Counted from the first letter of the stretch, positions 12,679 through 25,175 are shown. The stretch is DNA of 64,000 nucleotides from Phlebiopsis flavidoalba (GCA_035772785.1 JAOCPU010000056.1:62001-126000); one strand, 5' to 3'. Notes: a model not told the origin generated them from the sequence alone. Numbers and translations: made by a program.

Positions 12679-14918
12679 ATGTCTGCACTTGACGCGACTG
12701 TCTATGCTTTACTAGTGGGAATTGTGGCACTTCTTGTCCAACGATTCAGAGCACGCAGCTCTTTCCTTTCTCCACCCGGCCCTCCAGGGAAGCCTTTCAT
12801 CGGCAATGTGTTCGATTTTGACCCATCGTCGACGCGTGGACGACTTTCACAGAGTGGAAGCAGAGCTATGGTGTGTGTCGCTCCTAAAACTTCAACTTTT
12901 TGTGGCTCAATGATGTTATCGGCTAGGCGATCTCGTTGGCTTGAACTGGTCTTGGGTAACAAGATTTTGGTACTCAACTCGCAGAAGGCGATTCATGATT
13001 TATTGGATTAAACGCAGGAACGCATATACTCCGACAGCCCACGGTTCGTAGTAGCAGGGACGAGCTCATGGGTCTTAATCAGTGTGAGGAGACCTGTTTC
13101 CCGTGTTCCCGTGCTGTACACCACTCCTTGAGCTCACCACACTTCCATTTGCTAGAGCGTGACTATTGAAACCATACGGATCCGAATGGCGCGCGTGTCG
13201 AAAACTCGAGAATATAGCGTTTAAACTCCGGTTGCGGTACGGCAATATCGTCCAATGCAAGAAAGGTTCGCGGCGATGTTGGTGCAGGATATCAGGTTTG
13301 GGAGATCCGGACATACTTCATACAATCTTGTACGCCTGTGAGTATATCCCAAAGTTTACATCCTGCATTGTACTTATTGACCTCGTCAACTAGCTGCGCA
13401 GCTAGAGTGGTCCTTTCAATCACCTATGGGTTATCCGCACGAGTCGTGGATAAGGAGGTAGGCCTCTGTCTCTAATACCATCAAAAATGCGGCCTTGAGA
13501 ACATTTTTAGTATATCGAACATGCAGAAGAAAACTCTGAAGCTCATCGGAGAAGCGATGATACCTGGTGGCATTCCTCTGCGATCTTTTTTCCATCATGT
13601 CCATCACAAGTATCCACATCTGTGTCAACTAACAGAGGGTGTGTCAGTGAAATATCTTCCGAAGTGCTTCCCTTCCATCGAAAGGCTCAAAATGGCTCAC
13701 AAATGATTGAGACGCTTGTGAACACGCCGTATGAGCGTAGTATGTAAAGGGCGAGATTGTTCGCAAGCCTCACGCTTGAGCACTGGGGGGGGGGGGGGGG
13801 TCGATAGGCCGGGCTGACATAGATATGACAGGCGAACGGACGGGCGGGTTGCCTCTCTTGCCAGAGAGCTTCTGACTGGCATTGAAAAGAACTCACTCAC
13901 GCCAGAGATGGATTCGCATATCAAAGTGGACTACAGGTATGCTTCGATACCGCTCATGTTTCAGATTTCTTCGTGTTAATTGTCTCGTAGGTTCTATGTT
14001 TGGTGGGTACGTCACATCATTAATAGAAATGAGTTTTGCCGTGCTGAACCTACACATAGCTGGAAGGCCGAGTCGGTATTTCTCTCTACGAGATCTTTCC
14101 CAACGCCAAACATGACAGTCCACTTTTTTTCTTCTCAGACTTTCGGAACGACTCTCGTATTCATTCTTGTGCCATGGCTCTTCATCCCGAAGTTCACGCT
14201 CGTGCTCAGTCGCGGAGCTTGAACGCCGTCATTGGCCCGGAGACCGACTGCCTCGTATATTGAGGATAGAGACTGCCCTGCCATATATATCGCGCGGCTC
14301 TTGTCCAGGAGGTCATGCGGTGGCACCCAATGCTCCCGTTAGGTGAGTCTCACTAGTCCTGTAGGTGCAATAAGCGCTGATCGCAGATGTTACAGGTATC
14401 GCTAGACGTACAGCGCAAGACTGACCTTTATTGAAGGTGGTTTATCCCCAAGGGTGCGACCATTGTGATACCGAATAGCGTTTTGGTACGTACGAATACA
14501 CACCACACCGTCATCGGTCTAGATGATCTACAGGCAGATTGCCTTTGAGGAGAATGCTAAATATCCTCCGACCGAGTTCATCCCCCGAGCGGTTTCTTAG
14601 ACAAGAAATTGTGTGACTACAGATGTGCGACTCCGAGTACTTGGGTGGCCCCTTTGGTTATAGGGCGGAGGTAAGACTCCTTACTAAAGGCTAGAACTGC
14701 TGCTATATACTACGCCATATAACGAGCAGAATTTGCCCAGGGAAACTTTTAGGAGAATCAAACATCTTTCATTCTATAACGACTCTCCTCACGACGTTTA
14801 CTATTTACTTCCGCCAAAAGAGGGCAAGCTGATTCCTGAGTACGAAAAACACCTTGTTAGTGTGAGCCCTACGCTAACTTATATGCGCCGCAGTATTGAT
14901 CTCATTGACCCCGCCTAG
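12679..14918 (+). CDS. Cytochrome P450 monooxygenase (first of two)
   Basis: Heme-thiolate monooxygenase, membrane-anchored in the ER. The start MSALDATVYALLVGIVALLV gives the N-terminal anchor, followed by the proline hinge PPGPPGKPFIGNV (12770-12810). Recognisable pieces follow: VLNSQKAIHDLLD (12970-13010), SDSPRFVVAG, EWRACRKLE (13185-13215), VRQYRPMQE, TLKLIGEAMIPG (13530-13570), KYLPKW-like text near 13655, the I-helix/K-helix area RDSLPYI and QEVMRWHP (14265-14330), PPTEFIPERF (14565-14600) and the heme-binding loop RICPGKLLGES (14725-14765), with the cysteine ligand in ICPGK. The gene is broken by numerous introns and indels and by a 16-base G run at 13785-13800. With the methyltransferase and second P450 downstream it may act in one pathway. 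Confidence 0.85.
13785..13800 (+). repeat. Poly-G run of 16 inside the first P450
   Basis: An uninterrupted run of 16 G between CACT and TCGATAG. It falls in the coding span of the P450, where a helix-coding segment is expected, so it is either inside an intron or a homopolymer sequencing artefact. Confidence 0.8.
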
Positions 14919-15845
14919 TTGTGCGCTATTCCAGTGTCCCCAAACGTTTCAGCTGCAGGTTCGTTTATTCGAGATGAAAAAAGAAAAGTTCTGGTCACGC
15001 ATGGTCGCGGCTGCTGTGACATTTTGCGAGATCCAAGTAAGAGTCTAAGACTCACGACGCTTGTGCCCCCATGAGCCTTGAGCCGGTCCCCAATGATTGT
15101 CGCCTGCTTGATTTTTTTGCTGGAGTTTTGACATCGCTATTGATTCGTATTGGTTCATAACCACTTTCGCCGAATGTTCAAAGTCGTTCGCAATCGACGT
15201 CGCGGTGATATTTTAAACCTTTTACTTTTTGCGTGGTTTATAAATATCAATATTTCTGCGGCCGTTAAGACCAATTAGGAATATACTGCGGAGCTCCGGG
15301 CCCGAGACAAACCCTCCTTAACTCTCTCTTACACTCCATGTCACTCAAAGCTTGAACTTTCCACTTAGGTCCCCCGAGAGACGCTCCATTGACCTACTCG
15401 AGAACGCATTTGCCCTCAAGACAGAACTCACGACTGGAACGCGATGAATTGTGTGGTCACGGTACTAAGTATTGGGTGGTAGGTTTTGCCATTCCAAGAG
15501 GATGAGTACTCGAGTGGCCACTCGAACTCATAAAGTAACGATGCTGAGGAACGAGTGAGGCCATCATGAAAATATTATATGTGTGACTCACTTATCCTAG
15601 TTTTATTTCCTTGTCGACAGAAATGCGGCGCATTACCTAGTTTTAATTGTGGTAGACTACCGACAGAATTTGACCGGGAGTCCCCGTTTTGAACTCCTTT
15701 ATTCCCACCCCTTGGGATATATAAGACCTCTCGGGAGGGTCATTGAATCCCTGATACTCGAGTACGTCAGCCCCACATTACAGATTGCTCAGCCTCCCCG
15801 TCGTTCGCCGCGACAGCTCTCGCTTATCGACATCAAGTTACAACA
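14919..15845. other. Intergenic region, P450 to methyltransferase
   Basis: No gene recognised. Short open frames such as 15649-15870 run into the methyltransferase leader. A TATATAAG element lies at about 15717-15724, some 125 bases before the methyltransferase ATG, matching the TATA-to-ATG spacing of other genes here. Confidence 0.5.
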
Positions 15846-17112
15846 ATGCCCTGCCCTGACGCCTCTTTGAAGCCCTCTACATACGCCTTTGAGGTTCGTC
15901 ATGGCAGCCTTGAGCTACGCGCGGTCAATCTAGTCTTATCTTGGCCTAGTCCGCCGGTGCAGTACCAGACGAGACGACAAGGTGAGTGTTGACCCCTCTT
16001 CACCAGCATAAATTTGACCCGATGGTCATTTCAATTCTAGGCTCGACGAGCTGCATATAGGTATCACCAAATATTTCAAACACCAGCTGTGCCTTGCCGA
16101 CCCCTCAAAGACATATCTCCCACGACCATACTTGAGATTGGGTACGTCACTCGAAGTTTCTCTAAGAGCAACATCTGCTTATACGATATAGCTCCGGGAG
16201 TGGCGCATGGTATGTCTATGTTATTCTCCTAACGTACTTGAAAATACTCAGCAAATATTCCAGGGCGGTACAAGCTGCGGAGTCTTTCCCTCAATCTCGG
16301 GTTCTAGCCATAGACCGAAATCCGTTGCCTAACAGGTATATACTGCCGTCCCATTCAATGAGTCACGTCGATGATTATGCTACAGGTCTTTGCCGCCAAA
16401 CCTCGGTTTTCAAAACGTCGACATCACAATGTCGTATCCGTTCCAAGAAGAGCAATTTGACATAATACACGCGCGATTCGTCATGATGCACGTATGAGCT
16501 TTTGCAGCGTTATTTGACAGGTCTGTTTGGACTGAGAACCCCAGTCCTTTGCATAACAGGTTGCTGCTGGTGAGGCTGCTATCAAAAGATGTATACCGCT
16601 CCTTAAACCCGGGGGTCTTCTGATTATTGAGGAGCCTGACGACGACAAGACTCTCGATAGAGGGAACGCGCTTGGCCCAGGCATGTCTGCCTTCATGAAA
16701 GCATGGTTGGGCATTTTACGTTCCCGCGGCGCAGAACCATGTATTGGACGCCGTTTAGGAGAGATCGTAAATTCTACGGGGGAGTTCACCGAGATCAACG
16801 TGCATAAAGTGGTGATACCGTATGGCGGAAGGACAGGGGGTAGGTACTCAAATGAATGTGACCGCAATATTTACTGACATTTGATAGATTCTACGCGCGA
16901 CGCTCTAGGCGAGGGTGTGGATGAAGAACGCTCTTCGTGTAGCAAGAGACCTATCACAAAGATTCTCCGATCAAGGCATTACTGTCGAGGTTGCTAACCG
17001 CCACCTCGAAGAACTCCAAGACCCCGAACGCCACATTACCACAGACATGTACTTCACGTGGGCCCGCAAATCTCCGTCTCCACTGTTGTCGAAAGTATCA
17101 CAAGACGAATAA
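15846..17112 (+). CDS. Class I SAM-dependent methyltransferase
   Basis: Soluble small-molecule methyltransferase of the Rossmann-fold class I group. Motif I, the SAM-binding glycine loop, is ILEIGSGSGAW, split by an intron between LEIG and SGSGAW (16125-16210). Motif II follows as SRVLAIDRNPLP (16293-16330), then NVDITMSYPFQEEQFDIIHA (16410-16475) with the usual motif III/IV DIIHAR, and IPLLKPGGLLIIEEPDDDKT (16590-16650), the post-motif III LKPGG. The C-terminal part, 16683-17112, is long and open: MSAFMKAWLGILRSRGAEP, then ALRVARDLSQRFSDQGITVE, ending WARKSPSPLLSKVSQDE at a TAA. Start chosen at 15846, MPCPDASLKPS. Neighbouring P450s suggest a tailoring role; the substrate is unknown. Confidence 0.85.
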
Positions 17113-17441
17113 ACCAAACATGCATTATCCCTTGGCTTCTAATGACGAAAGCTAATGCAACATTCCTTCATTTTGCGCGGCGACTAGTTACGTGAAGTAC
17201 TTGCTAATGTAGGGATCTCAGGGGAGTGCGTCTCCTGTTATGTCTGAGCTTTTTAAACTGGACTTTGATGGTACATAATCATCATGCATGGAAGTAAGTA
17301 TAGCATGCAGCGGCTTTTGACCCCAAAAAGCACCGTATGTGAGTTCAAGGCTTGCATTACCTCTATCATGTGAACCCATGACACTGTTTTTAGCTGCCAG
17401 CAACACCTTCCGGACGTCTTCCACAGCCTTTCAACGTAACA
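17113..17441. other. Short intergenic region before the second P450
   Basis: About 330 bases with no recognisable gene. It separates the methyltransferase stop from the second P450 start on the same strand. Confidence 0.5.
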
Positions 17442-19642
17442 ATGGTTCTCACGGTTGTCCCTGGCCTGATAGCATCTCTCACGAGGCTCGCTGGAGGTGC
17501 GCTAAAAGACGACCCCTTCAATCGACGCAGTGGTGGGCGGCCAGCATCGGCTACATCTCAGGCCCCTTTCTCTCTTCCGCAATTTGGCACCGATTGACAG
17601 GCGACAATGAATCAACTCGAAGCTGTTGTGTTGACGTTGAGCATCATGTTGGTCGGTGTTTTGTTCATATCGATATAATTCGCGGAAGTTACCGCCAACC
17701 CGCGCGTACGTAACCCATATTATCCTATTCACCAAAATGGTCTAATTCGACGTTTATTACAGTGATACATACCTCCGCTCGAGATATGCCCAAATGGAAA
17801 GCATATGCAGCGTATACAGCCTCTCTTGGTTTGTGGCGTTGTAGGTTGACTTGCTATCCGTGTTGATTTATATGTAAACAGGTCCTGTTGTTACCGTTCG
17901 TTGGCTCAGTCAACGGGCCATCATTGTCAACACAGCTGATGCCGGGGCCGTTGAACTTGCTCGAAAAAGCGATCTCACTTCTCATGCAAGCCACGCTGGC
18001 CAAAGGCAGAATTACTTGGCAGGCAAAATAAACGTTGGCTTTACTTACCTTGGCAATCGACATCGGCAGAATGCGCAAAGTTCTCCACAGCCAGTTGAAT
18101 CCTAGTGCTGTTCGACACACTTGGGCGGGGACTTTTGCAAGCCGCATCCCGTCAAATGCTCGACGAATGGCTACACTCCCCGTCTCGGTTCTACGAAGGA
18201 GTCCACAGGTGAACCTCACATAGTTGTTCCGGGAGATGCTTTGACTCAGTCTCGTTAGAAACGTAGAAGAGCTGATTGTTCAATTTGCGTATGGTAGAAA
18301 GCCGGATGATGAGTTCCGGCATCTTGCGAAGACTGTCATGCAAGAGACGAGTATGTCGTTACAACCCGGAAGATATGGTTTGTAAAAATTCGTTTCCAGC
18401 CGGTATGTGGCAGGGGCTCGGTGTATTATTGTCAAGTGCTTACTGCTAGATATCTTAGCGATGTACTTACCTACATGGTTTGCCCGGCACTGGGTTTCTG
18501 AAATGGGCCTCATCCGCTCGCGACACGTTCTTCAGACTTACTAGGGAGCCTTTTTGTCGAAGTCCAAAATGATCTGGTACGTATCTTAGCCCCGCCTACC
18601 CCAGAGTGGGTAAAAAAGAATCGCCTTAGGCCAGTTGGGAAGCAAGGCCCCTCGTTTTGTGGCGCACACGCACTACAATCAGGAAACCAAGCACCAGAGG
18701 ACGTGGATTTGATAAGATGGGTTGCCGGTAGTCTCCTCTACAGCGGTGGGTTCATCGGCACAGGAAAGATATACTCACTTATATACCATATCACAGCCGG
18801 GATAGAAAAACAGTAAGAGGATCAGCTATTATATAGGCTTATGAAACGTCTCTCATCCTGACACAGCTAACGAGTCTCATTCTACAAACAGTGCTCCTTC
18901 TGATCCTACATCCCGAAGTTCAGACACGTGCATACGCAGAGATACAGTCTAATGTCGGCACGGGCCGTTTACCAGAACTAGGAGACAAGGAACATTTGCC
19001 ATTCATCGATTGTGTCATTCAGGAGGTCCATAGATTCAATCCTGTGGTCCCCGTGGTTCCTCACAGCAACACAACCGAGGATTGGTATCCTTAGGTCACT
19101 TCATTCCCAAGAAAATCGTGGGTTATAGGCAACATTTGGTACGTAAAAAACCCTCCAGCCGTGAAACATGAAGGCTATCATGCAGTTATTATAGGGCCAT
19201 GCTTCATGACGAGACCAAATATACTTCCCCTGAAATCTTTTCTCCGGAACGCTTTCTCCCTCGAGAAGGAAGCTCCGTCCCATTGGACCCAAGATCTGTG
19301 GCGTACGGGTTCGGCAGAAGGTAAGCTCCACACATATATCGTTCAGCGCAACAGCAGCATAATAATTACAATAGACGCTGCCCGGGACTGCACATGGCCG
19401 ACAGCTTGTGTCTTTCTTGTCGTGGCTAGGGCCATAGCGCTATTCGAGTTCACGGTGTCCCCGCAGAGACAGACGGGGTCCCGGTCATACCCGAAGCTCG
19501 AATGGATACCTGGGATAGCTTCGTCAGTTTACATGGTCAATATGAAAAACCTCAAAGACTGACGCATGGTGCTAGGATGCCAAAGCCTTTCTCATGTCGT
19601 ATTGTTCCTCGCCCTGAAGCAGCAGAGTTACTCGACCCGTGA
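17442..19642 (+). CDS. Cytochrome P450 monooxygenase (second of two)
   Basis: Second heme-thiolate monooxygenase, clearly different from the first in the pieces that can be read. Start MVLTVVPGLIASLTRLAGG at 17442. Then GPVVTVRWLSQRAIIVNTAD (17880-17940), RRMRKVLHSQLNPSAVR (18065-18115, the helix C region), QEDVDLIRWVAGSLYSGG (18695-18750, the oxygen-binding I-helix area), LLILHPEVQTRAYAEIQ (18895-18945), LPELGDKEHLPFIDCVIQEV and HRFNPVVPVVPH (18970-19065, containing the K-helix), and the heme loop RCPGLHMADSLCLS (19376-19415), with cysteine ligand in RRCPGLH. The end SCRIVPRPEAAELLDP precedes the TGA at 19640. Many introns and indels. Confidence 0.85.
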
Positions 19643-20143
19643 CAAGCAGACATATCCGCCCGCTTTTTGGGCTATTTTTTTTAAAAACTTACTCGTCTTC
19701 TATGTCCACGATCGGCTTCAAAAATGATCATGATCGGACGAGTTTGTGGTTTATGCTCTCTCATCATGGCATCGTAGGGTCGTGCTTACATTTCGGTTCT
19801 GTTCCCATTCAACATGTCCCGGACACGAGACGATGATGCTCGGCGCATTGATGGCAGATAGACTCGTGAACGCCCTCAATCTGGAGTACATGGACCCCGG
19901 CCCGCCCTCACTCTCTGAGGCCAGAAGGGCAAGACCTCAGTCTCCTCGTGGACCTTTTCCCGATGGATCGCACCGTATTGCTTTGGTACCTTTGATATCA
20001 TTTTCCACCGTAAATACTCAATAGAGTTTCCTCTTACCGATGCGGCTTGTCGAGTCGCGGCTCAAATATACACGAGAGTTGCCACAATTATGAACTTCAT
20101 ATTTAAGTGAGTCCACCCTCCGCCACAGATCCGACGAGAAAAA
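19643..20143. other. Region between convergent P450 and hydrolase genes
   Basis: About 500 bases of 3' sequence between convergent genes. Protein-like pieces in two plus-strand frames (19855-19925 and 20030-20106) are not recognised and may be chance. Confidence 0.4.
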
Positions 20144-21579
20144 TCATTTCCCGCTGGGTGGAAGGCTCAAAAGCCAGGAGAATACCCAGCTCGACAACAT
20201 CCTGCGTTTGTACTTCTGCCCGAGGGTACTGGTGAGGAATATGTGCTGCGAACGCATGCGCCGCGCCCGGATAACTGTTTCGGATTTCAGCAAAACAACA
20301 ACGACGAAATGGTTTTGTATGCGACGCACATATGTCGACTTTGGTAGAAATGCCCGCCTCATTCCAGCCTTTTTGCGTAAACAAGGCCCTCGTCCCGCAG
20401 CGGATCCAGCCCGCAGATTTGCATGTATGCCGGCGGCAGGTCGTGCAAGGTCTCACAGAGGAACGGGGACACCTCGGGGTCGTCCTTGGGGCCAGCGTAT
20501 TTGTCTACGGCGTGTAGAGTTTAAGTGAAGCCTGATGAAAAGGCGCAGTTTTCAGGACGCACCGTAATAATCACGCAGATTGGTGGCTCCGAGCATGGGG
20601 GCGTGCGCATGCGCATTCTGGACGTACGAAGTCATGTCTTTTTGATATCTGGAGCGAGCCGAAAAGTCATAAACAAAGGTGCTGAAGGAGGTATGAAACA
20701 GCTCTTACTTCTCCGGTACCGCAATCGGGGTGCAGTAAGACGGGAATCTGTAGAAGCTGGCCTGTCGGGCGCGCTGCGGCAAAGAAGGGATCTCTGGCGG
20801 CCCTTTGTGCGATGACAGCTGTGAAGTTACCACCCAGACGACTGTCCGCCAATGATAAGTCCTTTACTGATGTCGCCTTTAATCACCGCCCTGGTTGGAG
20901 ATTGTCTATGCCATTCCGAGAATCAGCATAGCCGCAGTTTCGGCCTTGCAATAGCCTCAACCCATTTCAAGGCGTTGTAAGAATCATTTAGCCCTTGGGG
21001 AATGGGGTCTTCCGGAGCAACTCTGTCATCATTGGATCAGAAATAATAAACAACGGCAAAATATATAAGTTCACAAACCTGTAGTCAACAGCAACGATGG
21101 TGATACCGCGAATCGACACAGAGCGGTCTCCTCAAGAAAAAGTCGTCCAGCTCTAAACCGGGGAAGACGAAGCCTATTTTTGTCTCAGCACCCGTCTAGT
21201 GAATATTTTGCCTATATACCTACCTGCCCCCGTGGATCCAGAATAGCACAGGATAAGTGGCGTCCTCTTTACCGGCAGGTGTGTACCGTCGAACTTTGAC
21301 ATCGACCCCACCCGAAGGCACCATATAATCCTCAGTAACGTAGGCGGAATCTTTATAAGACATCAATAATTATCAACGATTTATCGAACGAGGATGTAAA
21401 GACTGACCGGGGGGCAGGGAACGGCCGCTCGATGTTCTGGACGATGGGAATAAAACTGAACCAGCCTTTACGCGCCGCGTCCATTCCGCCTTCGGTATAT
21501 GTAGGTGGCGGAGGGCGGGAGTGTGGCGTACAGCGCGGCCATCTCGGCGTCGGGCTCTGCGAGGTGGTTATGTTGCCAT
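20144..21579 (-). CDS. Alpha/beta hydrolase-3 family esterase/lipase
   Basis: Hydrolase of the HSL/arylacetamide-deacetylase-like alpha/beta hydrolase fold-3 family, acting on carboxylic esters. The leader NHLAEPDAEMAALYATLPP begins just after the ATG at 21579. Then come SFIPIVQNIERPFPAPP (21415-21470), VKVRRYTPAGKEDATYP with VLFWIHGG (21230-21310, HGG being the oxyanion loop), VAVDYRVAPEDPIPQGLNDS (20985-21100) and the nucleophile elbow GLIIGGQSSGG with NFTAVIAQRAARDPFFA (20780-20870), where Ser lies in GGQSSGG. Next are QLLQIPVLLHPD (20715-20760) and PLRDEG/YPGAAHAFAHIFPH (20230-20270) with the catalytic His. It ends WLLSLPPSGK. Two or three introns; an extra G in the elbow breaks the frame. 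It is convergent with the second P450. Confidence 0.85.
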
Positions 21580-22142
21580 GGGGCGCAGAGTGTGGCGTAA
21601 GAAAAAAAAAGGTGGTGAGAGGTTCACCCTGTGTGGGCTGGGAATATATACGGTACTGGATGCGGAAACGAAGTCAGTTGCTGTGAAACAAATCAACAGA
21701 TCAGCATGGGCGCATAGAATGTTCTTGTTGACGGTTTGTGTGATACGCCGAGCATGATTTGTCCGATCCACTTGAGGAGGGATTAGGGCTACCGTTTGGA
21801 TTGATGTTACGAGGTGCGACATACATTCCAACGTCCGAATGCGTGCACAAGCCCGTGCGAAAGCAATCGCATGCCGTAAGTCCAAGGGATCAATATGCTC
21901 AGTTTCGAACGATGATGGAGTTGGTTAGACATGAGGCCACAAATGTAGCGAGCGTATGTACGTCTCAGTCGATAGTTCTGATCTAAAGAGGTGTTTCGTC
22001 GTTACCAAATACCTCCTCTCGAGCGACCGCTATTCTTCTAGATTAAACACCGCGAATAGGTTGTAGGGCGCTAGGGAGGAGCCATCAAGACTTGTATATT
22101 CCCTAGATAGCACGAGCTTACCATGAACAGTCAGTCTTCGAG
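21580..22142. other. Intergenic region upstream of the hydrolase
   Basis: About 560 bases with no recognised gene: promoter of the minus-strand hydrolase and 3' region of the F-box/LRR gene. It contains an A-rich run at 21602-21610. Confidence 0.45.
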
Positions 22143-24065
22143 TTATTCCTCAGCCTCAGGAAACTCCTCAAAGTCGATTAACCCCAGCAGTATCCCGTCG
22201 CGTCAAACGTGAGATCGCGGATTTCTGCCTGTTCTTCCTCCGTCACGACGCTTGGTGGTACTGATCCATCCGCAATGCGATCTTCGGAAGTCCCAGACGA
22301 AGGTCGTTCCTTGAGAATGGCGATGAAGCGTGCATTGAATAGACAGAAGGGGCAGCTTGCCGGCAGCCATGAGTATTCAGGTAGTGAGCCAGAACCATCC
22401 GGCCGGTGATAGCAGAGCTAGTACACCACGATCGCAGTCGGGGAGGCACAGAGACCGCAGTTTGGGGAAAGGGACGGGAATCTTTTGCCTCTTGCCGGGT
22501 CGGTGGTTCGAGGAGGTCGTGTCAAAGACACGACGGATATCGCCGTAAATCTCGAGCTCCTCCACAGATGAGATGGATCTCAGCTGTTGGTACGCTGGAT
22601 AAGTTCATGTCGTATCCTCATTAAGGCCGTCGATACGGAGAAAGAATAGCGTGTTTCAAACGAGGGATGAGTCCAGGGAAACGCCGTCCGCCGACCCCCA
22701 CTCGTGCGGCACACTGAACTCCACCCCGTATTGGCGTACTTGGCCAGCTTTTCGAATATGTAGTCACTGTCGGGCGGGGTATGTGTCCAGGCGCGAATAA
22801 AGGGATACATTGGGGACCGCCTGAAAGGCTGCATTCTCTCCCTCTGATGACGGAACGCCAAGTTACATGGACGCAATGTGCCGCGGAGAATCCTGGTTTG
22901 CCGCTGCTCGACTTTTTTGTCTGACGATGGTTCGCCGCGGCGTTTTGCCACGCCGGGTTAGTTGCGAAGTCGGCTTCGCACTGGATATCTGCGTACACTG
23001 CATATCTGGACTGAAGCGGGAAGAAGCAGGTGAGTGGAAACCTAGGAAGTGCTCCACAGGACAGAACGTTTTCCCGGGCGAAGTTTGATGACGTTTAGAT
23101 CGGGCAGCGCGAACTACCGGAGTGTGCGTATCACGTGGAGCTGGTATCGTCACAGATTGAACTCGCGGACGTTCAGATTCGTCCAACAAGGTAAGCCGCG
23201 AAGGGTCTTCAGCGTGTCCGCCAGAGTGGGCTGGGGGAGAGATTCTTCCAGGACAGAATGAGGAGACGAGCGCAGGCGAGAGAACGAGGGCAGGGACTGC
23301 CAGAGGCGTCGTTTTGTGAGAGAGATCTGTGCATTCTGCAAGTTGGGGGGCGCGTAATACGGAGAGTGGTGAGTATGGGTTGTGGTGCGATCATAGGAGG
23401 CCCGCGGATATCGGACGGCTACGGGGTCCTTCGATGTATGTGTGTAGCTGGCAGCGGCATCCACGACCGGTGCACGATCGGGGAAGGGCCCTTCCTACCC
23501 ATCCGGTCCCGAGAGTGATACCGCAATGTACGGACGCCGATGGATGATTCCTCTTAGGGCGAGTATAGTGAAAACAACAAGTCATGCGACGGGATGAAGG
23601 CATACAGTTCTCTCGCTGCGATGCCCACCATGGCGGAGACCATGAAGCTCTGTTGGCGGATGCTGCGACCTCCTGAAGGCGCAGCAAGCGTGCAACAATA
23701 CCAGCGGGGCCACCCTTGAGGCGCGGTTTGCACAGGAAAAGAGCTGCCTTCTGATGCGTTCCGTTCAATAATATCGCAGCGCCATAAACGCTGAAAACTC
23801 GAGCCGCAGCGTTTCGCGCCCCAATGTGTAGCGAGGGGGACGTGCGACGAATGAGACCTGCACGAGGTCTAACCCCGACGAATAGGGAGGAGCCGCGTTG
23901 GCAGCAAACCGGTGGGGGTCCGCCGGGGCTAGGTTGTAGATGAAGGGCGTTGAGATGGCTAAAGGATATCTGCATATGGAGCTCCGGGAATTCTGAAGGC
24001 AGGTCCTTCCGCGGACTGGAGGTTTTTTTCCCGCCGTTGGACCCCCTTCTCCTTTTGTCCGTCAC
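22143..24065 (-). CDS. F-box protein with leucine-rich repeats
   Basis: Predicted SCF ubiquitin-ligase adaptor. Start MTDKRRRGSNGGKKTSSPRK at 24065. The F-box begins LPSEFPELHMQISFSHLNAL (about 23945-24005) in a form distorted by indels. Leucine-rich pieces follow: QISLTKRRLWQSLPSFSRL (23265-23325), LADTLKTLRGLPCWTNLNVR (23160-23225), DYIFEKLAKYANTGWSSVCR (22710-22770), ELEIYGDIRRVFDTTSS (22510-22560), PFPKLRSLCLPDCDRGVLAL (22415-22475), then LPKIALRMDQYHQASVTEEE (22240-22300). An acidic end, DFEEFPEAEE, stops at 22143. The middle, about 23400-23850, is open in one frame but hard to match. Two adjacent F-box genes are an alternative to one long gene. Confidence 0.6.
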
Positions 24066-24544
24066 GTGTCAATCGGACGCCTTATGCCGGGCGGTAGTTT
24101 CGATGGAGTTGCGCACTGGAAGGCTGCGCTGAATAAAGCTAGCGCCCGTCGAAGCCGCTGGCGTTCCGTGCATGGTTGTTGAAACGCACGTCAACGGGAT
24201 ACGATTCGAAAGGATGAAAACCCCTGCGGAGACAAAGACATCAGCCTGAACGGACAATGGAAGTAAAGAGCAAGACGCTGAATAAAAGGCGAGACTCCCG
24301 ACTGAACACTTGCTTGTGGGCCAATTCTCTTTCAGTCCAGATTCTGAGGAAACTAGAATGGGGCACTCGTTGTCATTACCACACGCACCGTATAACGATT
24401 CTATGAGAAAAGAAGAATTAATAATAGTCTGCAGTACTGATCCAATGTCCAATACAGTAACGCGTTACCGCGTGCTTCCCCCTATGAATCTAAACACAGC
24501 CCTCAAACTCCAGAGCGGTAACATCAAACGAGAATGAACCATAT
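24066..24544. other. Intergenic region between F-box/LRR and H3 genes
   Basis: About 480 bases. A 128-codon minus-strand open frame at 24069-24452 has no recognisable features and is probably chance. It should hold the F-box promoter and the H3 3' end. Confidence 0.4.
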
Positions 24545-25175
24545 GAACGACTTGTCGCCCGCAGGAGACGATCGAGCGAGCGCAGGATCCTGATTGGTCT
24601 TGGATTGTGACACGCTTTGCGCGTGGATAGCCTGCGGTTGGTGTCCTCGAAGAGCGAGACTAAAGGTATGCCTTCTTCGGGGCGCTCCACTGCGAGCGAG
24701 CCATGACGGCGGATTAATTTGGAAGTCGGAGGTCCAGGTCTATGCGAAGTATTCATTCGTATTGCGATGAAAAAGAAGGGTGGTGCCAACAGGTCACGCA
24801 TTGAAGGTCCTGAGTTCGAGTCATCACGAACATAAGTACGGGAGTTTGGAATGGTAGCTTGCGGATGAGCAGCTCGAGCGAACTTCTGGTAGGCGAACGG
24901 ATCTCGTCGGAGACAGACTCGACGGTCCACGCGTGGACCTGAAGCGGTGAAGGCTTCTTTGGACACCACCGTTAGGCCGGTGGGCCTTAAAGAGGTACTG
25001 TAGAGTGCGTGGTGGTCTCAGAGACTTTGCCGAGAACGCTTGAAGAATTACGGTGGCAGCTCTTTGCCGCAGCAACGCGGACTCTGGACAGCGGGGGCGA
25101 GGCTGCTTACGGGCGTCGGCGGCCTATGCCCACCGGTGGACCTTTGCCGAGCAGGTCTGCTTGGATAAGGGCCAT
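24545..25175 (-). CDS. H3: Histone H3 (pair A), frames broken by indels
   Basis: Core nucleosome histone. The ATG is at 25175 (minus) and the sequence follows H3 closely at DNA level with scattered insertions and substitutions: the tail with STGG near 25130, then after an intron the block NGGVQRSLHRFR (about 24925-24965, H3 [12 protein letters not shown]). Next are SCSSASYHSKLPYLC-like text matching the RRYQKSTELLIRKLPFQ region (24835-24890), and after a second intron [10 protein letters not shown] (24625-24665) and the RRLRGE end near 24560. Intron positions match the other H3 copy downstream of the KLPFQRL block. The exact stop is uncertain because of indels. It shares a 411-base promoter with the divergent H4 at 25587. 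A real histone must be in frame, so errors in the assembly are the likeliest cause. Confidence 0.85.

Noticed and set aside
23391..24065. A single 224-residue protein as a gene on its own
   Set aside because: Only its first part is F-box-like; the remainder is better seen as part of the longer F-box/LRR gene, although this is not settled.
24780..24860. B-box-like GAGTTCGAGTC as a tRNA signal
   Set aside because: It lies in the H3 gene around an exon-intron border and has no matching A-box or stem.
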